A stretch of 64,000 nucleotides of DNA from positions 124,001-188,000 of the forward strand of contig NZ_JASHJC010000001.1 in assembly GCF_030733385.1 (NCBI RefSeq), given 5' to 3'. Of the stretch, positions 16,549 through 26,710 are shown piece after piece. A program made the translations under genes and the position numbers. A model generated the notes under the pieces. That model was not told where the DNA came from. It was given only the letters and a program-made list of their open reading frames with translations, and did no database searches. This stretch comes from Roseovarius sp. MMSF_3359. Lineage in GTDB: Bacteria > Pseudomonadota > Alphaproteobacteria > Rhodobacterales > Rhodobacteraceae. Each line of letters begins with the position of its first letter. Within the stretch, counting starts at the first letter, position 1.

Positions 16549-17760
16549 ATGACGCGGGTTGTTGTTGTGGGCGCGGGGCAGGCAGGGTCGTCGCTGGTGG
16601 CCAAACTGCGCAATGGGGGCTTTGACGGGCATGTCACGCTCATCGGTGAAGAACCGGTGCCACCCTATCAGCGCCCGCCTCTGTCCAAGAAATACCTGCT
16701 GGGCGAGATGGAACTGGAACGCCTTTATCTGAGGCCCGAAAGTTTTTATGGCGAGAACGATATTGACCTGCACCTGAACGCGGAGGTCTCAGGGATCGAC
16801 CGCGCCGCCAAGGAGGTTGTCGTTGGCGGGGAGCGGTTGCCCTACGATCACCTCGCCCTGACCACCGGATCGACGCCCCGGCGCCTGCCTGCGGCCATCG
16901 GTGGCGATCTGGATGGGGTCTTCGTTGTGCGCGACCTCAAGGATGTGGACACGATGGCGCCCGGGTTTGGGCCGGGAAAGCGGGTGTTGATCGTCGGTGG
17001 CGGCTACATCGGGCTTGAAGCGGCGGCTGTTGCGGCCAGCAAGGGGCTCGATGTTGTTCTGGTCGAGATGGCGGACCGCATCCTGCAACGGGTTGCGGCG
17101 CCGGAAACCTCCGATTTCTTCCGGACTCTGCACAAGGGCCACGGGGTCGATATCCGCGAAGGGATAGGGCTGGAGCGTTTGACCGGTGAGGGCCATGTAA
17201 GCGGCGCGCGCCTGAGTGATGGAACCGAGCTCGACGTTGATTTCGTGATTGTCGGCGTGGGCATCATGCCCGCCACGGCCCTGGCCGAAGCCGCCGGACT
17301 TGAAATCGACAACGGGATCAAGGTCAATGAACTGGGCCAGACCAGCGATCCCACAATCTGGGCCGCCGGCGATTGTGCCTCCTTCCCGCACGCCGGTGGC
17401 CGCATTCGCCTGGAGAGCGTACCGAACGCCATCGACATGGCCGAATGCGTGGCCGAGAACATCATGGCTGCGAACAAGACATACGTGCCGCAACCGTGGT
17501 TCTGGTCCGACCAGTATGACGTGAAACTGCAGATTGCCGGGCTCAACACCGGCTATGACCGTATCGTGACCCGCCCCGGGGACGGGCCCACCAATGCTTC
17601 CTTCTGGTACTACAAGGGCGATCAGTTGCTTGCCGTGGACGCGATGAACGAACCGCGCGCCTATATGGTCGGAAAACGGCTGATTGACGGCGGCAAGACC
17701 GCCGATCCCGCCATTGTCGCGGACCCGGAGGCCGATCTGAAACAACTGATGCGCGCGTGA
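16549..17760 (+). CDS. FAD/NAD(P)-dependent ferredoxin reductase (rhodocoxin reductase type)
   Basis: The 403-residue protein moves electrons from NAD(P)H to a ferredoxin, typically one serving a cytochrome P450 or dioxygenase. It has the FAD site VVVGAGQAGSSLVAKLR (N-terminus), PYQRPPLSKKYLLG, the NAD site VLIVGGGYIGLEAAAVA, and the second FAD motif IWAAGDCASFPH. No ferredoxin or P450 gene is next to it. The stop codon overlaps the GTG start of rsmD, a link frequently chosen by position rather than function. Confidence 0.9.
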   Translation: MTRVVVVGAGQAGSSLVAKLRNGGFDGHVTLIGEEPVPPYQRPPLSKKYLLGEMELERLYLRPESFYGENDIDLHLNAEVSGIDRAAKEVVVGGERLPYDHLALTTGSTPRRLPAAIGGDLDGVFVVRDLKDVDTMAPGFGPGKRVLIVGGGYIGLEAAAVAASKGLDVVLVEMADRILQRVAAPETSDFFRTLHKGHGVDIREGIGLERLTGEGHVSGARLSDGTELDVDFVIVGVGIMPATALAEAAGLEIDNGIKVNELGQTSDPTIWAAGDCASFPHAGGRIRLESVPNAIDMAECVAENIMAANKTYVPQPWFWSDQYDVKLQIAGLNTGYDRIVTRPGDGPTNASFWYYKGDQLLAVDAMNEPRAYMVGKRLIDGGKTADPAIVADPEADLKQLMRA

Positions 17761-18317
17761 GGATCATCGGCGGCACCCACCGGGGCCGGGCCTTGGTGTC
17801 GGTCGGCAAGGGGGATGCCGCCGCCCATTTGCGCCCCACGACCGACCGGGTGCGCGAGAGCCTCTTCAACGTGCTTGCGGGCGGGTATGGCGATCCAGTG
17901 ACCGGTGCGAGGGTGCTGGATCTTTTTGCCGGGACTGGGGCGCTTGGGCTTGAGGCGTTGTCGCGTGGGGCAGCGGCGGTGTCCTTTGTCGAAGATGGCC
18001 GCAAGGCGCAAAAAATCCTCGTGGACAATATCGCGCTGCTGCGCGTAGGCACCGAGGCGAAGGTCATCCGCCGCGATGCGCGCCGGCTGGGCGACAATCC
18101 CGATGCCACCTATGACCTGGTGTTCCTTGACCCGCCTTACGGCAAATCCCTTGGCGAGGCCGCAATGCGGGCGGCGCTGGCCGGTGGGTGGATCGCGCCC
18201 GATGCGCTGATCGTCTGGGAAGAAAATGCCGCGCTTGAGCCTCCCTATGGGCTTCACCTGCTGGAGGCGCGCAAGTACGGCGACACCGTAATTTCGTTCC
18301 TTGAGAACAAAACCTGA
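17757..18317 (+). CDS. rsmD: 16S rRNA (guanine(966)-N2)-methyltransferase RsmD
   Basis: The 186-residue SAM-dependent enzyme methylates G966 of 16S rRNA in the assembled 30S subunit. It carries the RsmD N-terminus RIIGGTHRGR, LRPTTDRVRESLFN, SAM motif I VLDLFAGTGALGLEALSRG and the catalytic FLDPPYG. The start is GTG, overlapping the TGA of the upstream gene, so translation is coupled. The 3' end contains a partial GAAC-N7-GAAT element. Confidence 0.93.
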   Translation: MRIIGGTHRGRALVSVGKGDAAAHLRPTTDRVRESLFNVLAGGYGDPVTGARVLDLFAGTGALGLEALSRGAAAVSFVEDGRKAQKILVDNIALLRVGTEAKVIRRDARRLGDNPDATYDLVFLDPPYGKSLGEAAMRAALAGGWIAPDALIVWEENAALEPPYGLHLLEARKYGDTVISFLENKT

Positions 18318-18342
18318 ATCAAATTCACTCAGTTTTAATCAA

Positions 18343-18357
18343 GTTCTGTTTTTGTTC
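18343..18357 (+). promoter_or_regulatory. LexA (SOS) box of alphaproteobacterial type
   Basis: The sequence GTTCTGTTTTTGTTC is a perfect match to GTTC-N7-GTTC, the SOS operator known for Rhodobacter and related alphaproteobacteria. It lies 27 bases before the start codon of the 18385 gene. A near match in reverse orientation, GAAC-N7-GAAT, lies at 18305-18319. Confidence 0.65.
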
Positions 18358-18384
18358 TCTTTGTCACCAGGACGGAGAGTTAAG

Positions 18385-18831
18385 ATGTTTCACCCCCGCG
18401 AGATCGCTGATGAGTTGGCTGGAATTCGGTCTGAGATTAACGCGCTGAAATTACGCGAGAAGATGTTGCGTGAGGTGGTGTTGAGTGATCCTGACAGCCA
18501 TGCCGGGCAGCACCATGAGGTTGTGGTCAAAAAGCAGAAAGAGCGTGTTCTGCTGCGTGACAGGCTGCCCGCACATGTCCTTGAAAACCCCGCCTATTGG
18601 GAAGAACGCGAAATCCCCGAGATTACCCTGCGTGAGCGCGACAACTCAGATGTTGTCGACCTGGCATCGCGCCGAATTTTCACCGCAAGCCCGGTGGACG
18701 ACACGCCGGTTGCCCCGCGCCGTGCCGTGCGTCCTGGTGATCCCGTGGCTGCGCGCCCCAAGGCACCGGTTCTGCGGCTCGTCTCACCTGATGCCGAAGA
18801 TCACGACGTGTTGGAGCCGATTGCAGGCTAA
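18385..18831 (+). CDS. Unknown protein behind an SOS box (148 aa)
   Basis: Residues 5-35 form a charged amphipathic helix (IADELAGIRSEINALKLREK) likely to be a coiled coil. A middle segment, LPAHVLENPAYWEER, looks conserved in character, and the C-terminal third is low-complexity, rich in Pro, Arg and Ala. There is no signal peptide or membrane segment. GGAGAG precedes the ATG. A perfect LexA-type operator overlaps its promoter region, suggesting induction by DNA damage; role unknown. It converges with ubiH-like. Confidence 0.7.
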   Translation: MFHPREIADELAGIRSEINALKLREKMLREVVLSDPDSHAGQHHEVVVKKQKERVLLRDRLPAHVLENPAYWEEREIPEITLRERDNSDVVDLASRRIFTASPVDDTPVAPRRAVRPGDPVAARPKAPVLRLVSPDAEDHDVLEPIAG

Positions 18832-18872
18832 ACGAATTTGGTGGATGCGCAGAAACCCGTCGAGCAGGTTTA

Positions 18873-20090
18873 TCATCCGCGCATCAGATCAGGGAGGTCT
18901 CCGGTAAGCCCGGCGGCCTCCCTGATAAATTTCCGGCGCAGGGTTGGCATCGCGTTGATCGCGCCCATCCCCAAATCGCGCCCGAGCCGAAGAAGCGGGT
19001 TATCGTTGGAAAAGAGCTTGTTGGTCAGGTCCGTGGCAAGGGCCAGGGTCGCAGTGTCGAACCGCCGCCACTGCTGATAGCGGGCGAGTACATCCGGCGC
19101 GCCGATATCTTCGCCCCGTTGGGTCGCCTCGCTCAGAACCTGCGCCAAGGCACCGATGTCACGCAGCCCCGCATTGAGGCCCTGACCGGCAATCGGGTGC
19201 ATGCCATGGGCCGCGTCCCCGATCAGCGCCACGCGGTCCGCCACGAAGGAATTCGCCACGGTCAGGCCAAGCGGATAGGTGAACCTTTTGCCCCGCAGTT
19301 TGATCTCGCCCAGAAAATCGCCGAAACGTGGCCTCAGGACTTCCATGAAATCATCGTCTGATAATGCTGCGAACTGGGCGGCGGTCTCTTCGGTCTCGCT
19401 CCAAACGATCGAGCTGACATTGCCCGGCAGGGGCAGGATCGCCAGCGGTCCGGGTGGCATGAAGAATTGATGCGCAATGCCATGATGGGGCCGCTCGTGT
19501 TCGATGGCGCAGACCAGCGCGGTCTGACCGTAGTCCCAACCGGTGCGCCGGATGCCGGCCCGGGTCGCGGTGCCGGAGCCCCGCCCGTCGGACCCGATCA
19601 GCAGACGGCTCGCAAGGGTCTTGTCCGAGGCCAGTGTGACCGACACGCCGGAATGTTTGACCTCCTGCGCGATGACGGTCTCGCCGGAGAGATGCGTGAT
19701 ACCCGCGGTCTCGTCCATCGCCTCCAGGAATGCCCGGCGCAGGAAGCGATCTTCGAGCATATAGCCCATCGGCCCTTCTTCGATCTCCGCATGGTCGAAA
19801 TGCATGAAAAAGGGGGAGGGGCCTTCGCCCGCGCGCCCATCGGTGACCTTGATCTCCAGCATCGGTTGCGCGTTTTCCGACACCCTGTCCCAGATGCCAA
19901 TGGCGCGCAGCAACCGGACCGAGGCCAGCGCCAGGGCATAGGACCGCCCGTCAAACGCGGCGTTCTTGCGGATCTTTTCGCCGAGGCTGTCGATGACGGT
20001 GACGCTGTGGCCCGCTTGCGCCAGGGCAAGTGCCATGGCCGGGCCGTTCAGCCCGCCGCCCACGATGAGGATATCGCTTGTCTGCGTCAT
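18873..20090 (-). CDS. UbiH/UbiF/VisC-family FAD-dependent hydroxylase (ubiquinone biosynthesis)
   Basis: The 405-residue protein is a class A flavin monooxygenase of the family that hydroxylates the ubiquinone ring. It shows the GGG FAD motif ILIVGGGLNGPAMALALA, the DG motif SRLLIGSDGRGSGTR-like segment, and the GD motif VALIGDAAHGMHPIAGQGLN. Which ring position it hydroxylates cannot be told from sequence. The ATG at 20090 fits the conserved N-terminus; longer frames extend into the divergent promoter region shared with the amidase. Confidence 0.88.
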   Translation of the reverse strand: MTQTSDILIVGGGLNGPAMALALAQAGHSVTVIDSLGEKIRKNAAFDGRSYALALASVRLLRAIGIWDRVSENAQPMLEIKVTDGRAGEGPSPFFMHFDHAEIEEGPMGYMLEDRFLRRAFLEAMDETAGITHLSGETVIAQEVKHSGVSVTLASDKTLASRLLIGSDGRGSGTATRAGIRRTGWDYGQTALVCAIEHERPHHGIAHQFFMPPGPLAILPLPGNVSSIVWSETEETAAQFAALSDDDFMEVLRPRFGDFLGEIKLRGKRFTYPLGLTVANSFVADRVALIGDAAHGMHPIAGQGLNAGLRDIGALAQVLSEATQRGEDIGAPDVLARYQQWRRFDTATLALATDLTNKLFSNDNPLLRLGRDLGMGAINAMPTLRRKFIREAAGLTGDLPDLMRG

Positions 20091-20181
20091 GCCCCTACAT
20101 ATGGCCGCGCGCGCGGGATTGTCCATGCGCCGGAAGGCCGCTACCGTCGGAATCTGCGCGGACACATCCAAGGGGGCGATC

Positions 20182-21510
20182 ATGCAGGACTGGCTATGGA
20201 AATCGGCGGCGGATCTGGGCCGGGGCATCGGCACGGGCGAGATCGACCCGGTGGCCCTCACCGAGGCCTATCTTGAGGCCATGGATGCGCACGCCGCGCG
20301 TGACCGGATCTATTCTGCGGTGACCCATGATCGTGCCCGGGCCGAGGCCGCCGCCGCGGCGGCGCGCGCGAAAGCCCGCCAGCGTCTTGGCCCGCTCGAT
20401 GGTGTCCCGATCAGTTGGAAGGACCTTTTTGACAGTGCGGGTGTCGAGACCTGCTCGGGCTCGGCCCTTTTGGCGGGCCGGGTGCCGTCGTACGATGCCA
20501 AGGTGTTGCAGGCGGGCACCGCCGCGGGCCTCGTGTGTCTTGGCAAGACCCATATGAGTGAGTTTGCTTTTTCGGGCCTCGGCCTGAACCCCGTGACCGC
20601 GACACCGCCCAATGTGAACGATGCAAAGGCCGTGCCGGGGGGATCGTCCTCGGGTGCTGCGGCCTCGGTGGCGTTTGGGCTCGCCGCCTGCGGGATCGGC
20701 TCGGACACGGGCGGCTCGGTGCGCATCCCCTCGGCGTGGAACGACCTTGTGGGGCTGAAGACAACCAGCGGCAGGATAACACTCGAGGGCGTCGTGCCGC
20801 TTTGCGCCCGGTTCGACACTGTTGGGCCACTGGCGCGCACGGTTGAGGATTGTGCGTTGATGCTCGCCGCGCTGGAGGGCGGGCGCGCCGCGGATCTGCG
20901 CGGTGCGTCGCTGAAGGGCCTGCGGTTTGCCGCGCTCCAGACCGCGGTGATGGAGGATGTGCGCGACGCGCCACTGGCCGCATACCAGGACGCAGTGGAG
21001 CGGTTGCAGGCCGCCGGTGCCACGGTCGAGAAAATCGACGCTCCCGAAGTGGCCGAAGCGATGCCGATGTCGGGCCTTTTGTTCACCGCCGAAGCCTATG
21101 GCACCTGGAAAGACGTGATCGAGGCTGATCCGGGCAAGATGTTCGCGCCGATTCTCGAACGGTTCCGTTCGGGCAAGGATTTCAAGGCCGCCGATTATGT
21201 TGCCGCCTGGCGACGGTTGGACGGTTTGCGGGCCGATTGGCACGCCCGGGTTGCGGGGTATGACGCAGTGCTCATGCCGACTGCCCCGATCCTGCCGCCC
21301 GATGCGGAGCGGCTGATGACCGATGACAATTATTACCTTACCGAAAACCTGCTGGCGTTGCGCAATACGCGGGTCGGCAACTTGATGGGGCTTTGCGCGG
21401 TCAGCCTGCCAACAGGCGTACCAAGCTGCGGGATCATGCTTTGCGGTCAACCCTTTGCTGAAGAGCGGCTTTTGCGGGTGGCGGCAGCGGCCGAGGCGGC
21501 GCTTGGCTGA
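20182..21510 (+). CDS. Amidase signature-family hydrolase
   Basis: The 442-residue protein has the amidase signature: catalytic Lys in GVPISWKDLFD, cis-Ser and nucleophile Ser in GGSSSGAAASVAFG and GSDTGGSVRIPSAWN. Family members hydrolyse amide bonds in varied substrates or act as GatA; this one lacks neighbouring gatB and gatC, so it is a catabolic amidase of unknown substrate. AGGGGG precedes the ATG. It is divergent from the ubiH-like gene. Confidence 0.87.
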   Translation: MQDWLWKSAADLGRGIGTGEIDPVALTEAYLEAMDAHAARDRIYSAVTHDRARAEAAAAAARAKARQRLGPLDGVPISWKDLFDSAGVETCSGSALLAGRVPSYDAKVLQAGTAAGLVCLGKTHMSEFAFSGLGLNPVTATPPNVNDAKAVPGGSSSGAAASVAFGLAACGIGSDTGGSVRIPSAWNDLVGLKTTSGRITLEGVVPLCARFDTVGPLARTVEDCALMLAALEGGRAADLRGASLKGLRFAALQTAVMEDVRDAPLAAYQDAVERLQAAGATVEKIDAPEVAEAMPMSGLLFTAEAYGTWKDVIEADPGKMFAPILERFRSGKDFKAADYVAAWRRLDGLRADWHARVAGYDAVLMPTAPILPPDAERLMTDDNYYLTENLLALRNTRVGNLMGLCAVSLPTGVPSCGIMLCGQPFAEERLLRVAAAAEAALG

Positions 21511-21514
21511 AACC

Positions 21515-21549
21515 GGGGCCTCGGCGGGAGTTTTCCGGGCAAATCGAAG
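21515..21549. repeat. Dispersed GC-rich intergenic repeat, copy 2 (reverse orientation)
   Basis: The reverse complement reads CTTCGATTTGCCCGGAAAAC then TCCCGCCGAGGCC, matching the motif after era at 1301-1335 with a few changes. It lies directly after the amidase stop codon. Confidence 0.4.
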
Positions 21550-21726
21550 CCGGAACGCGGGGCTTTTCCCTTGAAAACAAGGACAATGGCGTGCGGGTGT
21601 GCCGCCTTTGCCAAAAATGCCACAATTGCCCCTCAAGGCATTGGTTTTGCTGGACCTCTGTGCGGTTGATCAGGTAGATTCACACCAAACGGGACGCTGA
21701 CGATCCCGAACCTGAGGCAGATTTAT

Positions 21727-22905
21727 ATGTTCCCCGAGCGGTTTTCGAACCTACCGGCCTATGCGTTTCCGCGCCTGCGGAGCCTTCTGGACGCCCACGC
21801 GCCCGGCGGCGATGTGATGCATATGACAATCGGGGAACCGGGACATGATTTCCCCCGCTGGATCGTTGATATCATTGCGGAAAATGCTGATGGGTTTGGC
21901 AATTATCCCGTCAATGAGGGGGCACCGGGGCTGCGCCGCGCGATCTGTGATTGGGTTGGGCGGCGCTATGGTGTGACGCTGGATGCGGACGCGAATGTGA
22001 TGGCGCTGAATGGCACCCGTGAGGGGCTTTACAACGCCATGATGGCGCTCTGCCCGGAAACCAAGGGCAGCGCCCAGCCCAAGATCCTGCTGCCGAATCC
22101 GTTCTACCAAGTTTACATGGTTGCGGCGCTCAGCGTCGGGGCAGAGCCGGTGTTCCTGCCTGCCACGCGCGAAACCGGGTATCTGCCTGATTTTGCGGCG
22201 GTTTCTCCGGAGATTCTGAACCAGGTGACGGTGGCCTACCTGTGCTCGCCCAGCAACCCGCAAGGCGCGGTGGCCAGTCGGGACTATTGGGCCGATCTGA
22301 TTGGTCTGGCCGAGAAATACGATTTCAAGATCTTCGCCGATGAGTGTTACTCCGAGATTTACCGCAAAGATCCGCCGACCGGCGCGTTGCAGTTGGCGCG
22401 AGAGATGGGTGCCGATCCGGAGCGGATGGTGATTTTTCATTCCCTCTCGAAACGCTCGAACCTGCCGGGGTTGCGCAGCGGGTTTGTCGCTGGTGGCCCA
22501 GAGACAATCAAACGGGTGCGCCAATTGCGCAACTACGCCGGCAGCCCCTTGCCGATGCCGCTGCAACACGCGGCGGAGAAGGTCTGGGATGACGAGGCGC
22601 ATGTGGTCGAAAACCGTGCGCTTTATGCGGCGAAATACGCGAAGGCCGACGAAATCATGGGCGATGTGCCGGGCTATACCAGCCCGGAGGCAGGGTTTTT
22701 CCTGTGGCTGCCTGTAGGTGATGGCGAAGAGGCGACGATGAAACTCTGGCTCGAGACCGGTGTGCGCGTGTTGCCCGGTGCCTATCTGAGCCGCGATGCC
22801 GGGGGCGAAAACCCGGGCAAGGGATATATCCGGGCCGCGATGGTGGCCCCAATAGAAGAGATGGCGCAGGGCCTTATCCGGCTTCGCGACTGTCTGTTTA
22901 GTTGA
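21727..22905 (+). CDS. Class I/II PLP-dependent aminotransferase, DapC-like
   Basis: The 392-residue enzyme contains the fold type I aminotransferase features: IGEPGHDFP, LNGTREGLYNAMMAL, LPNPFYQVY, LCSPSNPQG, the Asp of FADECYSE, and the PLP lysine in FHSLSKRSNLPGLRSGF. The sequence style matches alphaproteobacterial N-succinyldiaminopimelate aminotransferases (lysine/peptidoglycan precursor synthesis), but related transaminases cannot be excluded. It precedes ftsK by 18 bases and probably shares its transcript. Confidence 0.85.
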   Translation: MFPERFSNLPAYAFPRLRSLLDAHAPGGDVMHMTIGEPGHDFPRWIVDIIAENADGFGNYPVNEGAPGLRRAICDWVGRRYGVTLDADANVMALNGTREGLYNAMMALCPETKGSAQPKILLPNPFYQVYMVAALSVGAEPVFLPATRETGYLPDFAAVSPEILNQVTVAYLCSPSNPQGAVASRDYWADLIGLAEKYDFKIFADECYSEIYRKDPPTGALQLAREMGADPERMVIFHSLSKRSNLPGLRSGFVAGGPETIKRVRQLRNYAGSPLPMPLQHAAEKVWDDEAHVVENRALYAAKYAKADEIMGDVPGYTSPEAGFFLWLPVGDGEEATMKLWLETGVRVLPGAYLSRDAGGENPGKGYIRAAMVAPIEEMAQGLIRLRDCLFS

Positions 22906-22923
22906 GTGCGAAAGAGGGAAGAC

Positions 22924-25773
22924 ATGGCATATCAGGCACGGGGACGTGATCCGCTGTTGGACAGCAACATGGCCGAGGCGATCGAGAAACGCGGCAAGGA
23001 ATTGCTGGGGCTGGTTCTCATGTGCCTGGGCGCGATGGCGGTGGCGATGATCGTCTCCTACAGTCCGGACGACCCGAGCTGGATGTCGGCCACGGATGCG
23101 CCGATTGAAAACCTGCTCGGGCCGATCGGGGCCACGATTGCGGCACCTCTTTTCATGATCGTGGGCTGGGGCGCCTGGGGTCTGGCCATTGTGCTGGGCG
23201 TCTGGGGCGCGCGCTTCGCGCTTCATCGCGGGCAGGAACGCGCCATCGGTCGGTTGATTTTCGCACCGATCTGGGTTGCGGTACTGGCGCTTTACGCCTC
23301 GTCGCTGACACCTGGCGAAGAGTGGAATGCCACCCACAACTTTGGCCTCGGCGGCCTTTTCGGTGATACGGTTCTGGGCGCGACGCTTGGCATTATGCCC
23401 TTCAGCGCGAGCCTTTCCCTGAAACTGCTTTCGATCCTTTTGGGCATTGGAATGCTCGTTCTTGGGGCCTTTGTGCTTGGCTTCACCCGTATCGAGATTG
23501 CCCGTCTGGGTCGTTTCCTGCTGGTGGGCATCATCATGACCTATGCCAGTATCATGATGCTCCTCGGCAAAGGCGCCGCAGGGGCGGGTAGCGCCGCGCG
23601 GGTGATGCAGGAACGGTTGGCGGATCGGCGCGAACGGCGCCTGGTGGACGCGGATGAGTTCGATGCGGATGATGGTATGCGACGCGAACCCGTAGTGATG
23701 CGTACCGCGCCGCTTGCGGATGAGGATGACGTTGTGGAGCCGGTCGAGAAGTCCGGTGGCCTGCTGTCGCGGATGCCGTCGTTGATCCGCCGTCCGGAAA
23801 AGATGCCGGAACCGGAGCTGATTGAAGCCGCCTATGAAGGCGATCCCGAGGCCCCCGGTGACGAGCGGATCAGTGCCAAGATCGCTGATGTCATCCGAGC
23901 GCGAGTGCGGCAGAACCCGGCGGTTCAGTCGGCTGCCGTGGCGCCGCTGACCAAGGGGCGCGGCCGGGGTCCGGATCCGCTGATCCTTGACACAACCCCG
24001 CCCGGTTTGCGGGCGGAGCCGCCATTGACCGCCGACCACATGGCAGATCCGTCGCTCACTATGCCCGAAGCACCTGTCGAGGAGGAAATCTTCGAGGCCG
24101 AGCCGGTCGAATACGCCGCAGCAGAGGCGCCGCGCATTCCGGTGGCCGAACCGCGCAAGGTGGTGCAGCACACGCCCCGCAAGCCGGTGCAACCCTCAAC
24201 GCGGGCAATGGCCGAGGCGCAACCGAAACTCCAATTCGAGGAAAAGCAGGGTGTGCAGTATGAATTGCCGCCGCTGAGCCTCCTGTCGAACCCGGTCAAT
24301 ATCAAGCGGCATCACCTGAGCGATGAGGCGCTGGAGGAAAATGCGCGGATGCTGGAAACCGTGCTCGATGATTATGGCGTCAAGGGTGAGATCGTGAGTG
24401 TCCGCCCGGGACCGGTGGTCACCATGTACGAACTTGAGCCCGCACCGGGTTTGAAGGCCAGCCGCGTAATCGGTCTTGCCGACGATATCGCGCGGTCCAT
24501 GTCGGCGCTTTCCGCGCGGGTCAGCACCGTGCCGGGCCGCAGCGTGATCGGCATTGAACTTCCCAATGAAAACCGCGAGATGGTGGGTTTCCGCGAGATC
24601 CTGTCGAGCCGTGACTATGGCGACGGCAATCAGAAACTGCCGCTGGCCCTGGGCAAGGACATCGGCGGCGATCCGATTGTCGCGAACCTGGCCAAGATGC
24701 CTCACCTGCTGATCGCGGGGACGACCGGGTCGGGTAAATCCGTGGCGATCAACACGATGATCCTGAGCCTTCTCTACAAGCTCACGCCGGATGAATGCCG
24801 GATGATCATGATCGACCCGAAGATGCTGGAACTCAGCGTTTATGATGGCATCCCGCACCTGCTGAGTCCGGTTGTGACCGACCCGAAAAAGGCGGTTGTG
24901 GCGCTGAAATGGGTCGTGGCGGAAATGGAAGACCGCTATCGCAAGATGTCCAAGATGGGTGTGCGCAACATCGACGGCTACAACGGTCGGGTGAACGATG
25001 CGCTGGCCAAGAACGAGATGTTCAGTCGCACGGTCCAGACCGGTTTTGACGATGAGACCGGCGAACCCGTCTTCGAGACCGAAGAGTTTGCACCTGAAAA
25101 GATGCCCTATATCGTCGTCATCGTCGATGAGATGGCCGACCTGATGATGGTCGCGGGCAAGGAGATCGAGGCGTGTATCCAACGGCTGGCGCAGATGGCG
25201 CGGGCCTCGGGCATTCACCTCATCATGGCCACGCAGCGCCCGTCAGTCGATGTGATCACCGGCACGATCAAGGCGAACTTCCCCACGCGGATTTCCTTCC
25301 AGGTGACGTCGAAAATCGACAGCCGGACGATCCTTGGCGAGATGGGGGCGGAGCAGCTTTTGGGTATGGGTGACATGCTCTACATGGCCGGTGGTGGCAA
25401 AATCACCCGCTGCCACGGGCCGTTTGTCAGCGACGAAGAGGTCGAGGAAGTTGTGAACAACCTCAAGGCCTACGGACCGCCGGAATATGTCAACAGCGTC
25501 CTGAGTGGCCCCAGCGAGGAGAAGGCCGACAGCATCGACGCGGTGCTGGGCCTTAACACCGGCGGCAATACGGACGGTGAAGATGCGCTTTACGATCAGG
25601 CGGTGGCGATTGCGATCAAGGACCGCAAGTGCTCGACCTCCTACATCCAGCGGAAACTGGCCATCGGGTACAACAAGGCCGCGCGGTTGGTTGAGCAGAT
25701 GGAGGATGAAGGCATCGTGAGCGCCGCAAACCACGTCGGCAAGCGCGAAATTCTGGTGCCTGAACAGGCCTGA
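22924..25773 (+). CDS. ftsK: DNA translocase FtsK
   Basis: FtsK anchors at the division septum and pumps chromosomal DNA so that dimers can be resolved at dif. The 949-residue product has four N-terminal membrane helices (about 20-200), a long acidic and Pro-rich linker (230-420), a RecA-fold motor with Walker A GTTGSGKS and Walker [14 protein letters not shown], the segment [17 protein letters not shown], and a C-terminal gamma winged-helix domain ([20 protein letters not shown]) that reads KOPS sites. GAGGGAAG precedes the ATG at 22924; the frame upstream adds six residues from a GTG without a ribosome site. Confidence 0.96.
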   Translation: MAYQARGRDPLLDSNMAEAIEKRGKELLGLVLMCLGAMAVAMIVSYSPDDPSWMSATDAPIENLLGPIGATIAAPLFMIVGWGAWGLAIVLGVWGARFALHRGQERAIGRLIFAPIWVAVLALYASSLTPGEEWNATHNFGLGGLFGDTVLGATLGIMPFSASLSLKLLSILLGIGMLVLGAFVLGFTRIEIARLGRFLLVGIIMTYASIMMLLGKGAAGAGSAARVMQERLADRRERRLVDADEFDADDGMRREPVVMRTAPLADEDDVVEPVEKSGGLLSRMPSLIRRPEKMPEPELIEAAYEGDPEAPGDERISAKIADVIRARVRQNPAVQSAAVAPLTKGRGRGPDPLILDTTPPGLRAEPPLTADHMADPSLTMPEAPVEEEIFEAEPVEYAAAEAPRIPVAEPRKVVQHTPRKPVQPSTRAMAEAQPKLQFEEKQGVQYELPPLSLLSNPVNIKRHHLSDEALEENARMLETVLDDYGVKGEIVSVRPGPVVTMYELEPAPGLKASRVIGLADDIARSMSALSARVSTVPGRSVIGIELPNENREMVGFREILSSRDYGDGNQKLPLALGKDIGGDPIVANLAKMPHLLIAGTTGSGKSVAINTMILSLLYKLTPDECRMIMIDPKMLELSVYDGIPHLLSPVVTDPKKAVVALKWVVAEMEDRYRKMSKMGVRNIDGYNGRVNDALAKNEMFSRTVQTGFDDETGEPVFETEEFAPEKMPYIVVIVDEMADLMMVAGKEIEACIQRLAQMARASGIHLIMATQRPSVDVITGTIKANFPTRISFQVTSKIDSRTILGEMGAEQLLGMGDMLYMAGGGKITRCHGPFVSDEEVEEVVNNLKAYGPPEYVNSVLSGPSEEKADSIDAVLGLNTGGNTDGEDALYDQAVAIAIKDRKCSTSYIQRKLAIGYNKAARLVEQMEDEGIVSAANHVGKREILVPEQA

Positions 25774-25792
25774 TCGCCTCGACAATCACGGA

Positions 25793-25827
25793 CCGACCGG
25801 CGGCATATTGGCGCCGGTCGTGTCGTT
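25793..25827 (+). terminator. Probable terminator after ftsK
   Basis: CGACCGGCG (25794-25802) pairs with CGCCGGTCG (25812-25820), followed by a modest T-rich stretch (TGTCGTTTTC). The U tract is imperfect. Confidence 0.5.
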
Positions 25828-25954
25828 TTCGCGTCAAATTGACTTGCGAACCCGCGCTCTGGGCGGCAATACCCGCCAAATCGCGCCTGATATCGTATAA
25901 CAAGGCCCGGATACCTACATCGTCCATGAAGACGAATGATTGGAGTTGTTTGAC

Positions 25955-26560
25955 ATGAATGTCTCTCGCACCCTGGCCGCTGGCCTGATCCTGGTGATAA
26001 CGGCGTTGCCCGCGGCGGCAGAAAAGCTCTCGCTTTCCGCGATCTCGCAATATCTCAACGCGATGAAAACCGCGACGGGTGAGTTCACGCAGATCAACGA
26101 TGATGGCACGATCAGCACCGGGAAAATCTTCATCAAGCGACCTGGGCGGGTGCGGTTTGAATACAATCCGCCTGACCGGACGCTGGTGGTGGCAAACGGG
26201 GCCTATGTCGGGGTCGTCGATGGAAAATCGACCGAAAACGTCGATGCCTACCCGCTGCGACGCACACCGTTGAGCATCATCCTGGCGCGGAACGTCGATC
26301 TCGGCCGGGCGCGCATGGTGGTGGGCCATACCAGTGACGCAAACAGCACGACGGTCGTGGCGCAGGATCCGGAACACCCGGAATATGGCAGCATCGAACT
26401 GGTCTTTACTGGCAACCCGGTGGAGCTGCGCCAATGGGTCATCAACGACAACGCCGGATCGCGGACAACCGTTGTTCTGGGTGAGTTGACCAAGGGGGGC
26501 AGCTTCAAGGAAGAGATATTCGCCCTGCCGAAAGGTGCCGTGATCCGTCAGGACAAGTAG
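25955..26560 (+). CDS. lolA: Outer-membrane lipoprotein carrier LolA-like protein
   Basis: The 201-residue product starts with a signal peptide (about 1-22, cleaved after LPAAA) and continues with the LolA fold: LNAMKTATGEFTQI, GKIFIKRPGRVRFEYNPPDRTLVV, ending in a short charged tail. LolA carries lipoproteins across the periplasm from LolCDE to the outer membrane; the ftsK-lolA order is standard in bacteria of this group. I chose the ATG at 25955 because the upstream TTG at 25940 would place MELFD before the signal peptide. A strong terminator follows. Confidence 0.88.
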   Translation: MNVSRTLAAGLILVITALPAAAEKLSLSAISQYLNAMKTATGEFTQINDDGTISTGKIFIKRPGRVRFEYNPPDRTLVVANGAYVGVVDGKSTENVDAYPLRRTPLSIILARNVDLGRARMVVGHTSDANSTTVVAQDPEHPEYGSIELVFTGNPVELRQWVINDNAGSRTTVVLGELTKGGSFKEEIFALPKGAVIRQDK

Positions 26561-26571
26561 GCAATTTCTTC

Positions 26572-26613
26572 AGATCGCACCGGAGCGTCTTGGCCTCGGG
26601 GTGCGATCTTTTT
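26572..26613 (+). terminator. Rho-independent terminator after lolA
   Basis: AGATCGCACC pairs perfectly with GGTGCGATCT and is followed by TTTTT. Confidence 0.9.
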
Positions 26614-26710
26614 GCTGACGTGAGTTTGGAGCACCGGCATGAAAATTGCCTCAACGCCGATGCTCTAGTGTGTCGATCTGGAGCGAAGACCGAGCCTTCG
26701 TGTCATCGCT

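Noticed and set aside
21751-24192. 813-codon open frame on the minus strand opposite the aminotransferase and ftsK
   Set aside because: Antisense shadow spanning two well-supported genes; no family features.
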